Below are positions 8,098 to 16,479 of a stretch of 64,000 nucleotides of DNA, one piece after another. Numbering within the stretch: position 1 is the first letter of the stretch; each line of letters starts with the position of its first letter. The DNA is from Chromobacterium phragmitis (GTDB lineage: Bacteria; Pseudomonadota; Gammaproteobacteria; Burkholderiales; Chromobacteriaceae), in assembly GCF_003325475.1 (NCBI RefSeq), contig NZ_CP029495.1, positions 1 through 64,000 on the forward strand, read 5' to 3'. The translations under genes and the position numbers were made by a program. Below the pieces are notes generated by a model, which did no database searches, had not been told where the DNA came from, and was given only the letters and a program-made list of their open reading frames with translations.

Positions 8098-8517
8098 TTA
8101 ACGCCGATCAGATGATGCGGCGCCCGCATCCATCAATAGTCTCTTTCGTTTTCCACCTTTGCCGATGTCGACAAAATCCTCTCCGATTTGGACTACCTTC
8201 CACCCCTGAACAACCTCGTTTCGACTGACAATCTTGCCGTACTTCCCATCTACAACGAGGTATGCTTTTCTTACATTTCCGCTTCCCTGTATGAAAACGA
8301 TGTCGAAAACCTGGGAAGCGCCATCCTTGCCCGGAACAGCAGTCCCCTGCATGGGAATCGGGGGAGAAACGGAAGGTATAGCCGGCAGACCGCCAGGCAT
8401 GCTTACCCCCGCGGAAGGGGCTGGCGTGGTTAGCGTTCCTTTTGCGAAAGTGTCGATGGTATCCGCGGATGCAATGGAAGATGCCAAGGACAGCACTACA
8501 AAAAACTTACTTAACAT
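8098..8517 (-). CDS. pilP: PilP, type IVB pilus biogenesis protein
   Basis: A 139-residue periplasmic protein needed for thin-pilus assembly. It starts with a signal peptide (MLSKFFVVLSLASSIASA) and has a Pro-rich linker followed by a small domain containing FDIVFIQGSGNVRKAYLVV. The start at 8517 is preceded by AAGGGAG. It overlaps the end of pilO by 11 nt. PilP usually links the inner-membrane PilO/PilR complex to the secretin PilN. Confidence 0.75.
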   Translation of the reverse strand: MLSKFFVVLSLASSIASADTIDTFAKGTLTTPAPSAGVSMPGGLPAIPSVSPPIPMQGTAVPGKDGASQVFDIVFIQGSGNVRKAYLVVDGKYGKIVSRNEVVQGWKVVQIGEDFVDIGKGGKRKRLLMDAGAASSDRR

Positions 8518-9787
8518 AGAATCTCCCTTGAGCTGAAAACTCTGGCGATTTCTCATTGATCACAACGGTTACCTCAGTCAACGACATATTTCCCGCTCTC
8601 TCCAGTAAACCTGCAATCGAGTCAATAAAGGCCAAATGCCCCTTCAGCGACCAATCTCCTTTTGAAACCAACTCAATCGCCCCCCTCCTGTTTTTCAAAG
8701 CAGGAGGCTCCGCTATCAATGGCTGCAGTTTGGATAAAGATACACTCATCATCTCTTTACCCTGCTCGATCTGCTTTCCAGCATCGACCAAGATTTGCAT
8801 GCGCACCCCGCCTTTCAAATAAAACTGATCCTGAGGAATGGGCACAACCTGCCTGGCTTGAGACTCTGGAATCGTCAGGCTTTCCGATGCCGTATCCATA
8901 TCCTGAAACTGGCTGACCTGCCTCTCTTTCAGCAAGGTTTCAAACGTGCCGCCTGCCCCGCGCTTCCATACCAATATGCAGGCCTGGTCTTTGCACAAAA
9001 GGCGATCCACCTTCCAGCCCCCTGCCTCGCTGGGCAAGACCTGAATCAATCGCTGAACCGACCTTGCATATTGGACGCCATGATTAAGCGGCTCCTGATC
9101 CAAGGCTTTTTTCAACTGCGCCCGGTACTCAACGACAGGATCCGGCTTGGCCGCCTCCGCCTCCGCGATGCGGGCCTGGGCCTCTTTCTCAGACGCGTCC
9201 GACCACCACCACACTCCGCCCAGCGTTCCGCCCATGACCGCGAACAACAAAGCGATGCCAAACCAGCTTCTCGATGGCAGCTGCTTGAACTTGTAATCGC
9301 GTTTTTCTTCATCCGTCAGAGTGGTCGTGATGTCGGCAAGATTGACGTAACGCGTAACCTGGATTCGCTCGTCGTCGATATCCCCCAGGATGGTTACCCC
9401 TGCGCCGACCTCTTGAATGAACTGAATGGCGGCATCGATCGCCGCGCTCCTGGGGAGCACGCGATCGTCTTCCGGCTTTCCGTCATGGATGGACAGGAAA
9501 ACGACCTTCGAATTGTCGGCCGGGTCGCCATGCAGAAACACGACGTTCTGATCATCCGTGATTTCGCGCAACAAACCCGCAAGCGCGAAAAACTCACTCT
9601 TGCGGACATTGCCAGGCAAGCTGGCCAGGCCGACAACCCTCGTCCCCAGCGCGTTCTGCAAAGCCAGAAAATGTTTTGCCCCCCGCCGTCCGGCAAGCTC
9701 TCGGATTTCATCCGCTTCCTTGCTCAGACCCAACAAGCCTTCCCACTGGACTTCGATGACCAGATTGCCCGGAAGCACCCTGGACAT
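8507..9787 (-). CDS. pilO: PilO, type IVB pilus accessory protein
   Basis: A 426-residue protein of the R64 PilO (pilin accessory) family. It has a cytoplasmic actin-fold-like N-terminal region of about 190 residues and one transmembrane segment (SWFGIALLFAVMGGTLGGVWWW, near 195-215). A periplasmic part follows, with a Lys/Glu/Ala-rich helix (ASEKEAQARIAEAEAAKPD) and a C-terminal domain ending near the TEVTVVINEKSPEFS stretch. It is an inner-membrane scaffold around the PilQ/PilR motor. The order pilN-pilO-pilP-pilQ is that of R64. Confidence 0.8.
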   Translation of the reverse strand: MSRVLPGNLVIEVQWEGLLGLSKEADEIRELAGRRGAKHFLALQNALGTRVVGLASLPGNVRKSEFFALAGLLREITDDQNVVFLHGDPADNSKVVFLSIHDGKPEDDRVLPRSAAIDAAIQFIQEVGAGVTILGDIDDERIQVTRYVNLADITTTLTDEEKRDYKFKQLPSRSWFGIALLFAVMGGTLGGVWWWSDASEKEAQARIAEAEAAKPDPVVEYRAQLKKALDQEPLNHGVQYARSVQRLIQVLPSEAGGWKVDRLLCKDQACILVWKRGAGGTFETLLKERQVSQFQDMDTASESLTIPESQARQVVPIPQDQFYLKGGVRMQILVDAGKQIEQGKEMMSVSLSKLQPLIAEPPALKNRRGAIELVSKGDWSLKGHLAFIDSIAGLLERAGNMSLTEVTVVINEKSPEFSAQGRFYVK

Positions 9788-9788
9788 G

Positions 9789-11453
9789 TCACACTCCCTC
9801 GGTCAGTTGGGGCGAAATCACGATAATGATTTCTTCATCATCCTGGCCGGCCGACTTTGAGCCGCCTTCGTAAGCAAACACCCCTTTCCTGGAGGTATTG
9901 TTCTTGGCCCTGCGGAAGCCGCTCAATATCAAGGTCTGCCCGGACTTTAGCGAGGCCCGCTGCATGGTCTGGACAGATGTGGTGTTCGGAGTCTGGATCG
10001 TGCTTTCGCCCGAGGTGACCTCCTTCAGCTCCAGCAATTCCGACATGTCGATCTGCACCTGCAGCATCACGCTGCGGTTATCCAGCAAGGTGGGAAGCAT
10101 GTTCATCACAAAACCCGTCGTGATCATGCCTTGCTCGACGCCCGCGAGAGGACTGGCGCCATTGTTGCCGGCCGTGACCGTCACTTTGGAGAGGTAGCCT
10201 TGATTGTTGGTCACCGCCACAGGCGCCGGCTGGTTATTCAAGGTCACCACATTGGTATTCACCACCGTACTGACTCGCCCTTGCTGGCTGAGTGCTTTGA
10301 ATAGAATGGACGACCCTGAAAACTGGCCGGAATTCATCGTGATGCCGAAAATCCCCGACCCTTTCAAGGCATCGCCCGCAGTTTTGAAAGACGCCCCCCA
10401 CCCGCTGCTGGCCGCCCGATAAACAAGATTCCAGTCGATCCCGGCAGCGGAGTTCTCCGTGAGGCGGACGGAAAATACCTGGACGGAAAGACTCACCTGC
10501 CTGCCCAAGACGGCATTCTCTCCATCGATATAGCGACGCACCCGGTCGACCACGTCGGCCGAATCCGTAACCGTGATGGAGCTCGTCATTTCCGATGGGA
10601 TGGCCTTGCCCATCGGCGATAGCATGCTGGAAACCGTATCCGACAACTTGTCCCAGTATTTGAGTTCGGAAGTCATGCTTACTGATGAGTCCGATCCGAA
10701 ATTCAAGGACATACCGCCGCCGGAACCGCCAGAACCACCGCCAGAGGCGCTGCTCTGCGAACTTTTTCCCACCTTGGCTGAGTAACTGGAAGTGCCAGGC
10801 ATGGTTTTGATCTGGAAAGTCTTGGTCACCAAGCGCGAAAATTCGACGGCTCCATTCCGGTAAGACCAATTCGTCCCGGTTCGATTGGCGATAGCATCCA
10901 GCAAACCCTTCAGCGAGCCGGAATAATTCAACTGCGCGCGCGGCTCCATATCCATGGCCTGGCCAGACGCGCTTGCCGCCGACATGCCGGATAGCGCCAT
11001 CCCGCCGGGAATCGGCGGCATGCCTACCGGTGGCGGCGGCATGGTCGGGGAGGATGCGCCGCCCCCCGCCGCAGAGTTGGACTTGGTTGCCGCCAGGCCG
11101 AAGATATCCCGAGCTAAACGTATCGTTATGCCTTGCTCCTTGGCCACCTGCTCCGCAATCAAGGAAATCGGCAATGACTTGCCCGTTGAAAAGCTGGCGG
11201 ATGTGGAAAAACGGGCGGGCAACGTGTCGACGTCATCTACAACGATGGAACGCTGAGCAAACCAGGCGCCATTGCTGCGCTCCAGCAACTCCGTGGCGGG
11301 AAAGGCCAGATTCGCCTCAGCCTTGCGCAACACCGCCTGGGAATTGTCTATTCGTTCATCCGTTTTTTGCAGCATCCCCGGCGTGCCGCATCCCGCCAAC
11401 AGCGCGCTTCCGCACGCGACAGCAAACATCCTTCTCATTTCCACTTTCCTCAT
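9789..11453 (-). CDS. pilN: PilN, outer-membrane secretin lipoprotein of the type IVB pilus
   Basis: A 554-residue R64 PilN-family secretin. The lipobox LAGC (Cys near residue 22) predicts an outer-membrane lipoprotein. A Gly/Ser-rich linker (SASGGGSGGSGGG) precedes the secretin core, which contains VTVTAGNNGASPLAGVEQGM, a FVMNMLPTLLDNRSVMLQVQ strand and a C-terminal LKSGQTLILSGF motif typical of bacterial secretins. A Met/Pro/Gly-rich insertion lies around residues 135-165. The first ATG overlaps the previous gene by 4 nt; a second ATG at 11438, with AGGA upstream, is an alternative start. Confidence 0.85.
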   Translation of the reverse strand: MRKVEMRRMFAVACGSALLAGCGTPGMLQKTDERIDNSQAVLRKAEANLAFPATELLERSNGAWFAQRSIVVDDVDTLPARFSTSASFSTGKSLPISLIAEQVAKEQGITIRLARDIFGLAATKSNSAAGGGASSPTMPPPPVGMPPIPGGMALSGMSAASASGQAMDMEPRAQLNYSGSLKGLLDAIANRTGTNWSYRNGAVEFSRLVTKTFQIKTMPGTSSYSAKVGKSSQSSASGGGSGGSGGGMSLNFGSDSSVSMTSELKYWDKLSDTVSSMLSPMGKAIPSEMTSSITVTDSADVVDRVRRYIDGENAVLGRQVSLSVQVFSVRLTENSAAGIDWNLVYRAASSGWGASFKTAGDALKGSGIFGITMNSGQFSGSSILFKALSQQGRVSTVVNTNVVTLNNQPAPVAVTNNQGYLSKVTVTAGNNGASPLAGVEQGMITTGFVMNMLPTLLDNRSVMLQVQIDMSELLELKEVTSGESTIQTPNTTSVQTMQRASLKSGQTLILSGFRRAKNNTSRKGVFAYEGGSKSAGQDDEEIIIVISPQLTEGV

Positions 11454-11878
11454 CGTGTCGCGTGAATGACGCGGAGCACTCGATTCGCGTCGTACACCTT
11501 GACGCGGACGGGAGAATCCGTATTTTGCAGCGAGCGCGCCACCTGCTCGATCACGTCAAGGAAAGAGCCGCTGAATGTCGCCGGGTAGTCGATCGGAAAG
11601 TCTCTATCCACCTCCCAGGCCAACTCCCAGCCATTTGCCTTGGCAAAATCACGCAACGCGGTCGAAACTCTCCCCTGCCCAGGAGTCAACTGGAGCGTTT
11701 TGCGTTCCGCACCAAACGCAATCGGCTTGCCGTCCGCACCATAAGCGCCTGCAGCACTTCCTTCCGCCTTCTGAGCGGCCATGGCAGACATCGGCTCCTG
11801 CTCCAAGTAGAGGAAGCCGGCTTGCGCGTGCCCAGCCAATGCCAGAAACAGAATGGGGAACAACATTGCTCGCTTCAT
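11450..11878 (-). CDS. PilL/TcpQ-like periplasmic protein
   Basis: A 142-residue protein with a signal peptide (MKRAMLFPILFLALAGHAQA) and a C-terminal TcpQ/PilL-type domain: LTPGQGRVSTALRDFAKANG, WELAWEVDRDFPI and the SGSFLDVIEQVARSL strand-helix seen in secretin-associated pilotin-like proteins. R64 PilL is larger, so this is a short version that keeps the C-terminal module. I prefer the ATG at 11878 because AAGG lies seven bases upstream; the GTG at 11884 is too close to it. It directly precedes the secretin gene, fitting a role in secretin stability. Confidence 0.65.
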   Translation of the reverse strand: MKRAMLFPILFLALAGHAQAGFLYLEQEPMSAMAAQKAEGSAAGAYGADGKPIAFGAERKTLQLTPGQGRVSTALRDFAKANGWELAWEVDRDFPIDYPATFSGSFLDVIEQVARSLQNTDSPVRVKVYDANRVLRVIHATR

Positions 11879-11925
11879 CTTCACGCCTTAAATATTTAAT
11901 TTAGTGGCAATGATATCAAACTTTT

Positions 11926-12858
11926 TTACACATTGGTCAAGCTCGCATTGCCGACCTCCGGCAAGGGCAAGCCTCTCTGCTGCAAATTCTGTCGAATCAC
12001 ATGGCCAAGGTAGCGACGCATGATGACCAGACAGCCATAAAGCCTCACATCCCGCAACGGCTTGCGTTCCCCCAGCTCCATATAGTAGTGCGCCATCACC
12101 CCCGCCCCTTCCATGAAAACGGTTTTGCGCCCCACGCTGGCCAGCGCCGCCCAGATCTCCGGGTAGCCATGGCGAAACAGGATAGCCCTTGCCCAGTCGC
12201 AGCTGACCACTCCAAACCGTTCCCGATGATGGTGCAGGAGGCGCACCATGACGGTAGCGCGATAAGCATGCTTGTCGCACGCCAGCCTGACCAGTTTCCT
12301 GCTGACCCCCAGACGGCGCGCAAAGCCCACGAGCAGAGGGTCCTCCGGGTTGGATGGCGCCCCAAGCTGCCGCTCAAGCGCCACCAAGAATTTCTCGTCG
12401 AAATCCGACGCATCATGATCAAGACTATTGCGCTCCAGCCATTCGGATACCTGGTACAACTGCCTTTCCTTTGGATCTACCCCCCTGGCCCTGATGACCA
12501 GATTAAACATCTTCCGATTTGCAGGCCGAGATGACCAAATACTGCGAACTTGGCGCTCCCTCTTGATATGCTTTATCAAAAAAGGGGTAACCGGCATCGC
12601 GAATAGCCAACCTAGAAAGTAGTCCAACAAAATTGCACGATACAGTGTCGGCTCACTCTTCAACCAATATGCCCCATGGTAAAAAACGTCCCCTACCAGT
12701 GGCAATCTGGAAAAAAATAAATATCGCTGATAAGTGCTTTGCAACCATCGCGAAATGATGTTATCAAAGAAAAACACTGAAGCAACCAGCAAAACCATTA
12801 TTGCAATGATGATGAAAAATCTATCATCTCCAGCGCCCTCCCCCCTAGCCGCCATCAA
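11926..12858 (-). CDS. icmP: DotM/IcmP (TrbA) family inner-membrane protein
   Basis: A 310-residue protein of the DotM/IcmP/TrbA family, a part of the coupling-protein complex of type IVB secretion systems. The N-terminus has two membrane segments (FFIIIAIMVLLVASVFFFD and AILLDYFLGWLFAMPVTPFLI). The C-terminal cytoplasmic domain has family-typical HAYRATVMVRLLHHHRERFGV and GYPEIWAALASVGRKTVFMEGAGVMAHYYME. The start overlaps icmT by 4 nt. Its usual partner DotL/IcmO (the VirD4-like ATPase) is not in this window, which is noteworthy because DotM normally acts with it. Confidence 0.8.
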   Translation of the reverse strand: MMAARGEGAGDDRFFIIIAIMVLLVASVFFFDNIISRWLQSTYQRYLFFSRLPLVGDVFYHGAYWLKSEPTLYRAILLDYFLGWLFAMPVTPFLIKHIKRERQVRSIWSSRPANRKMFNLVIRARGVDPKERQLYQVSEWLERNSLDHDASDFDEKFLVALERQLGAPSNPEDPLLVGFARRLGVSRKLVRLACDKHAYRATVMVRLLHHHRERFGVVSCDWARAILFRHGYPEIWAALASVGRKTVFMEGAGVMAHYYMELGERKPLRDVRLYGCLVIMRRYLGHVIRQNLQQRGLPLPEVGNASLTNV

Positions 12859-13112
12859 ACAGGGCTCCTATACCATGGCCTCGCATAAAAAACCCGGCCA
12901 GCCACCTTGGACTTGACATAGCGAAATGCCTGCTCGATCGGGACCCCTTTATATTCAAAATAAATCAAAAATACAAATATTAAAAACGTGGCAAGCACGG
13001 TAAACCATCTAAATTTCAGAATAATCACAGGTAGAATATAAAAGGCTCTAGAATCCAACCAAGGCGTAAACCGAGGCGACTTCGCCGCATAAACCCACAA
13101 CTGATTATCCAT
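12855..13112 (-). CDS. icmT: IcmT (TraK) family small membrane protein
   Basis: An 85-residue protein matching the size and layout of IcmT/TraK. A short N-terminus ends in SPRFTPWLDSRAFYILP, two hydrophobic stretches follow (ILPVIILKFRWFTVLATFLIFVFLIYF), then a basic C-terminus with YVKSKVAGRVFYARPWYR. In Legionella IcmT is required for pore formation and egress and lies beside IcmS/DotB-type genes. Here it lies between a small unknown gene and icmP. Confidence 0.75.
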   Translation of the reverse strand: MDNQLWVYAAKSPRFTPWLDSRAFYILPVIILKFRWFTVLATFLIFVFLIYFEYKGVPIEQAFRYVKSKVAGRVFYARPWYRSPV

Positions 13113-13118
13113 CGCTCA

Positions 13119-13367
13119 TCACCACAAGGAATCTTTCTTAACAATGTAATGTGGGCGATCTTGACCACTTTTCACAGAGTAGCTCTCACTTGCCGAGGGC
13201 GCGACAATAGAAGATTCAGTCCCTCCTACCCAGCTGGCCCCAACAGCTACCCCTGCCATGAAAATAAGAATCGCAACTGCGACCTGCATACTCTCATAAG
13301 AAATCCGCGCCGACATGTTCTTTAACATTCCCGACACTCTTCCCGTAGCACTTTGTTTTTTTATCAT
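13119..13367 (-). CDS. Small single-pass membrane protein of unknown function
   Basis: An 82-residue protein with one hydrophobic segment (MQVAVAILIFMAGVAVGASWV) after a basic N-terminus, and a roughly 35-residue polar C-terminal tail. It lies four bases after dotB and six bases before icmT in the same direction, with AGGG upstream of the ATG. I do not recognise the family. By position it could stand in for a small R64 transfer protein such as TraL. No enzymatic motif is seen. Confidence 0.6.
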   Translation of the reverse strand: MIKKQSATGRVSGMLKNMSARISYESMQVAVAILIFMAGVAVGASWVGGTESSIVAPSASESYSVKSGQDRPHYIVKKDSLW

Positions 13368-13371
13368 TGCC

Positions 13372-14490
13372 CTAACCGCTCATTAGATAAGTTAAAACAT
13401 CCTCTTGACGAACCTTTCCCTCTTGAATCAATTCGAGAGCACTTTGCCTCATTGGCCTGCCATAAATATTCACCTTTTCTCTCATCAACTGAAATACTCT
13501 ATCAGTATTCGATGCAATTTCCTGGGCTATGCTCCCAGCCCCACCCAGCTTGGTAAAATCAAGGCACTCACGAACTGGAATACGCTTCCCATCCACAGTC
13601 GGAACCAAATGCTGGCAAACCACATACTTCAGAGTCGTAGCCAAGTTATAAATCATTACAGATCGCATGGCTTGCGGGAAAAATTTAGACCAATAATCAA
13701 ATAACTCAGGTATTGTATTCGGGTGCATGGTTGCATAAACCAAATGACCAGATTGCGCCGCCCATATCGCAGCTTGCGCCGTTTCAGCATCACGAACTTC
13801 CCCAACCAGCATATGAGTTGGTGCCATCCGTAAATGCGCCCTTATTCCATCAGAAAAACACTCGACAGATGTTCCAACCTGCAGCTGATCTACCACAGCG
13901 GTCTTAGCCGCCACATGCCCATATACAAACTCGACTGGGTCTTCAATTGTTCTCAATATACATGACGAATTCTCTCGTTCTACATGATCTCTGATCAAAG
14001 AGGATAGGGTCGCAGACTTTCCGGATCCTGTAGGACCTGTAACTAGAATCAAGCCTGAGCGTTGAGTTCGGCTTACATAAACCAAATCATCTGGCGTCTT
14101 CGCCTCCTCCAGCGTCCAAGGGTCCGGCTTAATTCTCCGAAAAGTGGCTGAAGGGCCTGAAGTTTCACTCTGCATGTCTCGTGCCACCGCAACACGATAT
14201 CTCTGGTTATCCACGCCTTCATAGACAAAGTCCAATGATTTAGCCTTGCCCATGACCGTATCGTAACCATTGACATTATCTTTGTATGCCGCAGTTAGCA
14301 AACTACGCATTTCATTTTGCTGAAGGCGCCGTGACATGATCAACATATTGCGCCCATGCACCTTTGCTACAGGATAGGTATCCTGCTTCAAAAAAATATC
14401 ACTGGCATCTTCATATCTATTTAGAATTTCTTCCAAATCCATGCGTGTCAGTTTTGATCCCTCATCGAAATCTCTTTCGGTCAGAATCAT
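13372..14490 (-). CDS. dotB: DotB (TraJ) secretion ATPase
   Basis: A hexameric PilT/VirB11-like ATPase of type IVB secretion systems, 372 residues. It has Walker A GPTGSGKS (near 152-159), Asp box ILRTIEDPVEF, Walker B HMLVGEVRD and His box SGHLVYATMHPNT. The length is close to Legionella DotB (377). I chose the ATG at 14490 because it overlaps the dotC stop (ATGA) and follows a GGAGGGGG tract; the upstream TTG is less likely. It is clearly AT-richer than the pil genes. Confidence 0.9.
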   Translation of the reverse strand: MILTERDFDEGSKLTRMDLEEILNRYEDASDIFLKQDTYPVAKVHGRNMLIMSRRLQQNEMRSLLTAAYKDNVNGYDTVMGKAKSLDFVYEGVDNQRYRVAVARDMQSETSGPSATFRRIKPDPWTLEEAKTPDDLVYVSRTQRSGLILVTGPTGSGKSATLSSLIRDHVERENSSCILRTIEDPVEFVYGHVAAKTAVVDQLQVGTSVECFSDGIRAHLRMAPTHMLVGEVRDAETAQAAIWAAQSGHLVYATMHPNTIPELFDYWSKFFPQAMRSVMIYNLATTLKYVVCQHLVPTVDGKRIPVRECLDFTKLGGAGSIAQEIASNTDRVFQLMREKVNIYGRPMRQSALELIQEGKVRQEDVLTYLMSG

Positions 14491-15311
14491 TGCCAAGCCC
14501 CCTCCTGCAGCTCAACCTCGCCATCATGAGCGATCGACCTCCATCGAGTAAGATCCTTCACAAAGACAACAGGTTGGGCAATAACCTTTCTCACGACTTT
14601 AACATCAATGCCGCCATTAGCCTCCGCCACTCTCTGCTCTTGCTTAATCACTTTTGGCGGATCCACCATATTTTTCAACCACAACATTTTGTAAAGCATC
14701 ATCCCATTGAAGCTTTCATTGAGCTGTGCCAGCTTGGATTCATATGCGCTCTTGGCGGCAAGCACGCCGGTGGCCCACCCCTGTTTCACACCATCATTCC
14801 ATGCTTGCTTTTCCTCTGCGGTTTGCGGCTTCAGCGCAGCATCCGGCTCCCTTACATCAGGCACAGGTTGCTGCATGTAATCCCACCATGTTGGCACCGC
14901 CGTGACAAAACGAGCATCTTCTTTGACTCGATACGAAGCCTCGACGGAAACCACGCTGGAAGGGCCATCAAGCCGGACAGAGTTTTTCGCAGACGACAGA
15001 ACCGGTGGCAACAAAGAATCCGGAAGTAATAATTTTGAGAAATCAAAAATTTTGGAAAGTGAGGCATCTTGCTCTTGCAACATGGCATTCAAACGCTCCG
15101 TCTCGCGCGATTGCCCCAACTGGGCGCCATATGACAATCCTGCGCCATATATGGCTTTTAATTTAAGTGCAGCCTCTTCGGATAAGTATGTTTTTGGCTG
15201 CCAATTCAGCGCACTTTGAAGAGCCGTCCCATCTTCAATTGGAATTTGAACCGCTGCCCTGGCCGCTCCTGTCAGGAAAAACAGTACAACCGACAAAAAC
15301 ACGCTTCGCAT
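14487..15311 (-). CDS. dotC: DotC (TraI) outer-membrane core component
   Basis: A 274-residue DotC-family protein with a signal peptide (MRSVFLSVVLFFLTGAARA), a conserved GAGLSYGAQLGQSRETERLN stretch and the family C-terminus in which KQAWNDGVKQGWATG, LNESFNGMMLYKMLWLKNMV and a VVRKVIAQPVVF strand are visible. With DotD it helps insert the secretin-like DotH. There is no Cys in the leader, so it does not look like a lipoprotein, whereas Legionella DotC is one. It forms a dotD-dotC-dotB run with almost no spacing. Confidence 0.85.
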   Translation of the reverse strand: MRSVFLSVVLFFLTGAARAAVQIPIEDGTALQSALNWQPKTYLSEEAALKLKAIYGAGLSYGAQLGQSRETERLNAMLQEQDASLSKIFDFSKLLLPDSLLPPVLSSAKNSVRLDGPSSVVSVEASYRVKEDARFVTAVPTWWDYMQQPVPDVREPDAALKPQTAEEKQAWNDGVKQGWATGVLAAKSAYESKLAQLNESFNGMMLYKMLWLKNMVDPPKVIKQEQRVAEANGGIDVKVVRKVIAQPVVFVKDLTRWRSIAHDGEVELQEGAWQ

Positions 15312-15318
15312 TTAACCA

Positions 15319-16047
15319 TTACTCCACTCGTTGGTGCAGACCCAACTCTTCTCGGACCTTTCTCTCCCCTGCGCCATCATCCACATATGGCCCAATCTGA
15401 ATCTGAAATTTTTTCCCTGACACAGCCACCTTGGAGTCGAAACCTTTGGCCTTATACCCCTTTGCTACTTGCTGAGCCAATGCTCTAGATGAAAATATCC
15501 CTCCATCCATCGCATACTTTTGAATCAATGGCTTCTTCAATTCGACACGCGACTCGGCATCCCTCACCTCATCGATGGTTCTGGTGTAATCCAGAACTAT
15601 CGTTTTGGATTTTTCATCAACGGCGAGAACAAATGGGAACTGGTCTCCAATCGAACGCAACACGGCAATGGCGGGCTGGCCCACGCTTTTGATCCGAACG
15701 ATACTATCCACATCAGGAGAACCTCGCTCTTCGAAGCGCCAGCCGATCATGTCAGCCACATTTTTCACGACTCCATGCGGAACGCCTACATATTCTGTCG
15801 AATAAGGTCTGTTCAAATCGTCACTGGTCTTGACCGCCAGACTAGCCTTTAGCTCTTTCAATGCGCGGTCTCCGCTGTTCACCACAGTCATGCGCGCCAA
15901 CAACTGCTGGCTGCGGGCCGCATCCTCGGCGGCTTTCGCCAACATCGCCAACTCCGGACTCGGCTGCGCCTCCCTCACAACCGGCGTAACGCATCCCGCC
16001 GCGGCAAAGACTGTTATCGCCAGGGCAAACTGAAAGCGGATCCTCAT
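15319..16047 (-). CDS. dotD: DotD (TraH)-like lipoprotein with a C-terminal SPOR-like domain
   Basis: A 242-residue protein. The leader ends in FAAAGC, a lipobox-like sequence. The middle (around residues 40-165) is a DotD domain, similar to secretin N0 folds, with VKNVADMIGWRFEE and DQFPFVLAVDEKSKTIVLDY. The last ~65 residues (from about 180) read GGIFSSRALAQQVAKGYKAK, then GFDSKVAVSGKKFQIQIGPY, a pattern typical of SPOR peptidoglycan-binding domains. Legionella DotD (about 163 residues) lacks such a tail. I chose the ATG at 16047 with GGAG eight bases upstream. It follows an AT-rich gap with a possible promoter. Confidence 0.75.
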   Translation of the reverse strand: MRIRFQFALAITVFAAAGCVTPVVREAQPSPELAMLAKAAEDAARSQQLLARMTVVNSGDRALKELKASLAVKTSDDLNRPYSTEYVGVPHGVVKNVADMIGWRFEERGSPDVDSIVRIKSVGQPAIAVLRSIGDQFPFVLAVDEKSKTIVLDYTRTIDEVRDAESRVELKKPLIQKYAMDGGIFSSRALAQQVAKGYKAKGFDSKVAVSGKKFQIQIGPYVDDGAGERKVREELGLHQRVE

Positions 16048-16134
16048 CACAATTGCTCCATGTTTATTTTAATATTAATAATATCAAACTTTTTGAAAAA
16101 TATCTCGACTTGTCTTGCGGGCCAGCCACCATTG

Positions 16135-16479
16135 CTAGCGTTCACCTTGCGCCATGAGACTGCGCCGCCACTCATCCATACGCTCCGGCACCCGCCGCAA
16201 CTTTCTGAAAAGCATGCTTTGAGGATGCGCGCAGGCCCACTCGCACAATGAAAGCAATGACTCATGCGACATGGCCAGAGCGCGCTCGACAAGGATATGC
16301 GTCGGCAACAGACCATGAAGTCGATACCAAATCGCGTCAGCCAAACCAGGAGGCGGGGAAGAGCTTGCAATTTGTTCCTCGTTTTCCACCGCCCACTGCT
16401 CCGGCACGGAAACATCCTCTTCTTCATCCATGAACCATCGCCGCAATATGTCTCTTTCTTCGGCTCGCATCGAAATCAC
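16135..16479 (-). CDS. Small hypothetical protein coupled to dotO
   Basis: A 114-residue soluble, charged protein. An acidic N-terminus (FMDEEEDVSVPE) is followed by a helical, Leu/Arg-rich C-terminus (RKLRRVPERMDEWRRSL). The GTG at 16479 overlaps the dotO stop (GTGA), so translation is probably coupled; an internal ATG at 16470 is the alternative start. I do not recognise it. R64 has TraV just after TraU (DotO), so this could be a positional counterpart, but no similarity can be claimed. Confidence 0.55.
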   Translation of the reverse strand: MISMRAEERDILRRWFMDEEEDVSVPEQWAVENEEQIASSSPPPGLADAIWYRLHGLLPTHILVERALAMSHESLLSLCEWACAHPQSMLFRKLRRVPERMDEWRRSLMAQGER

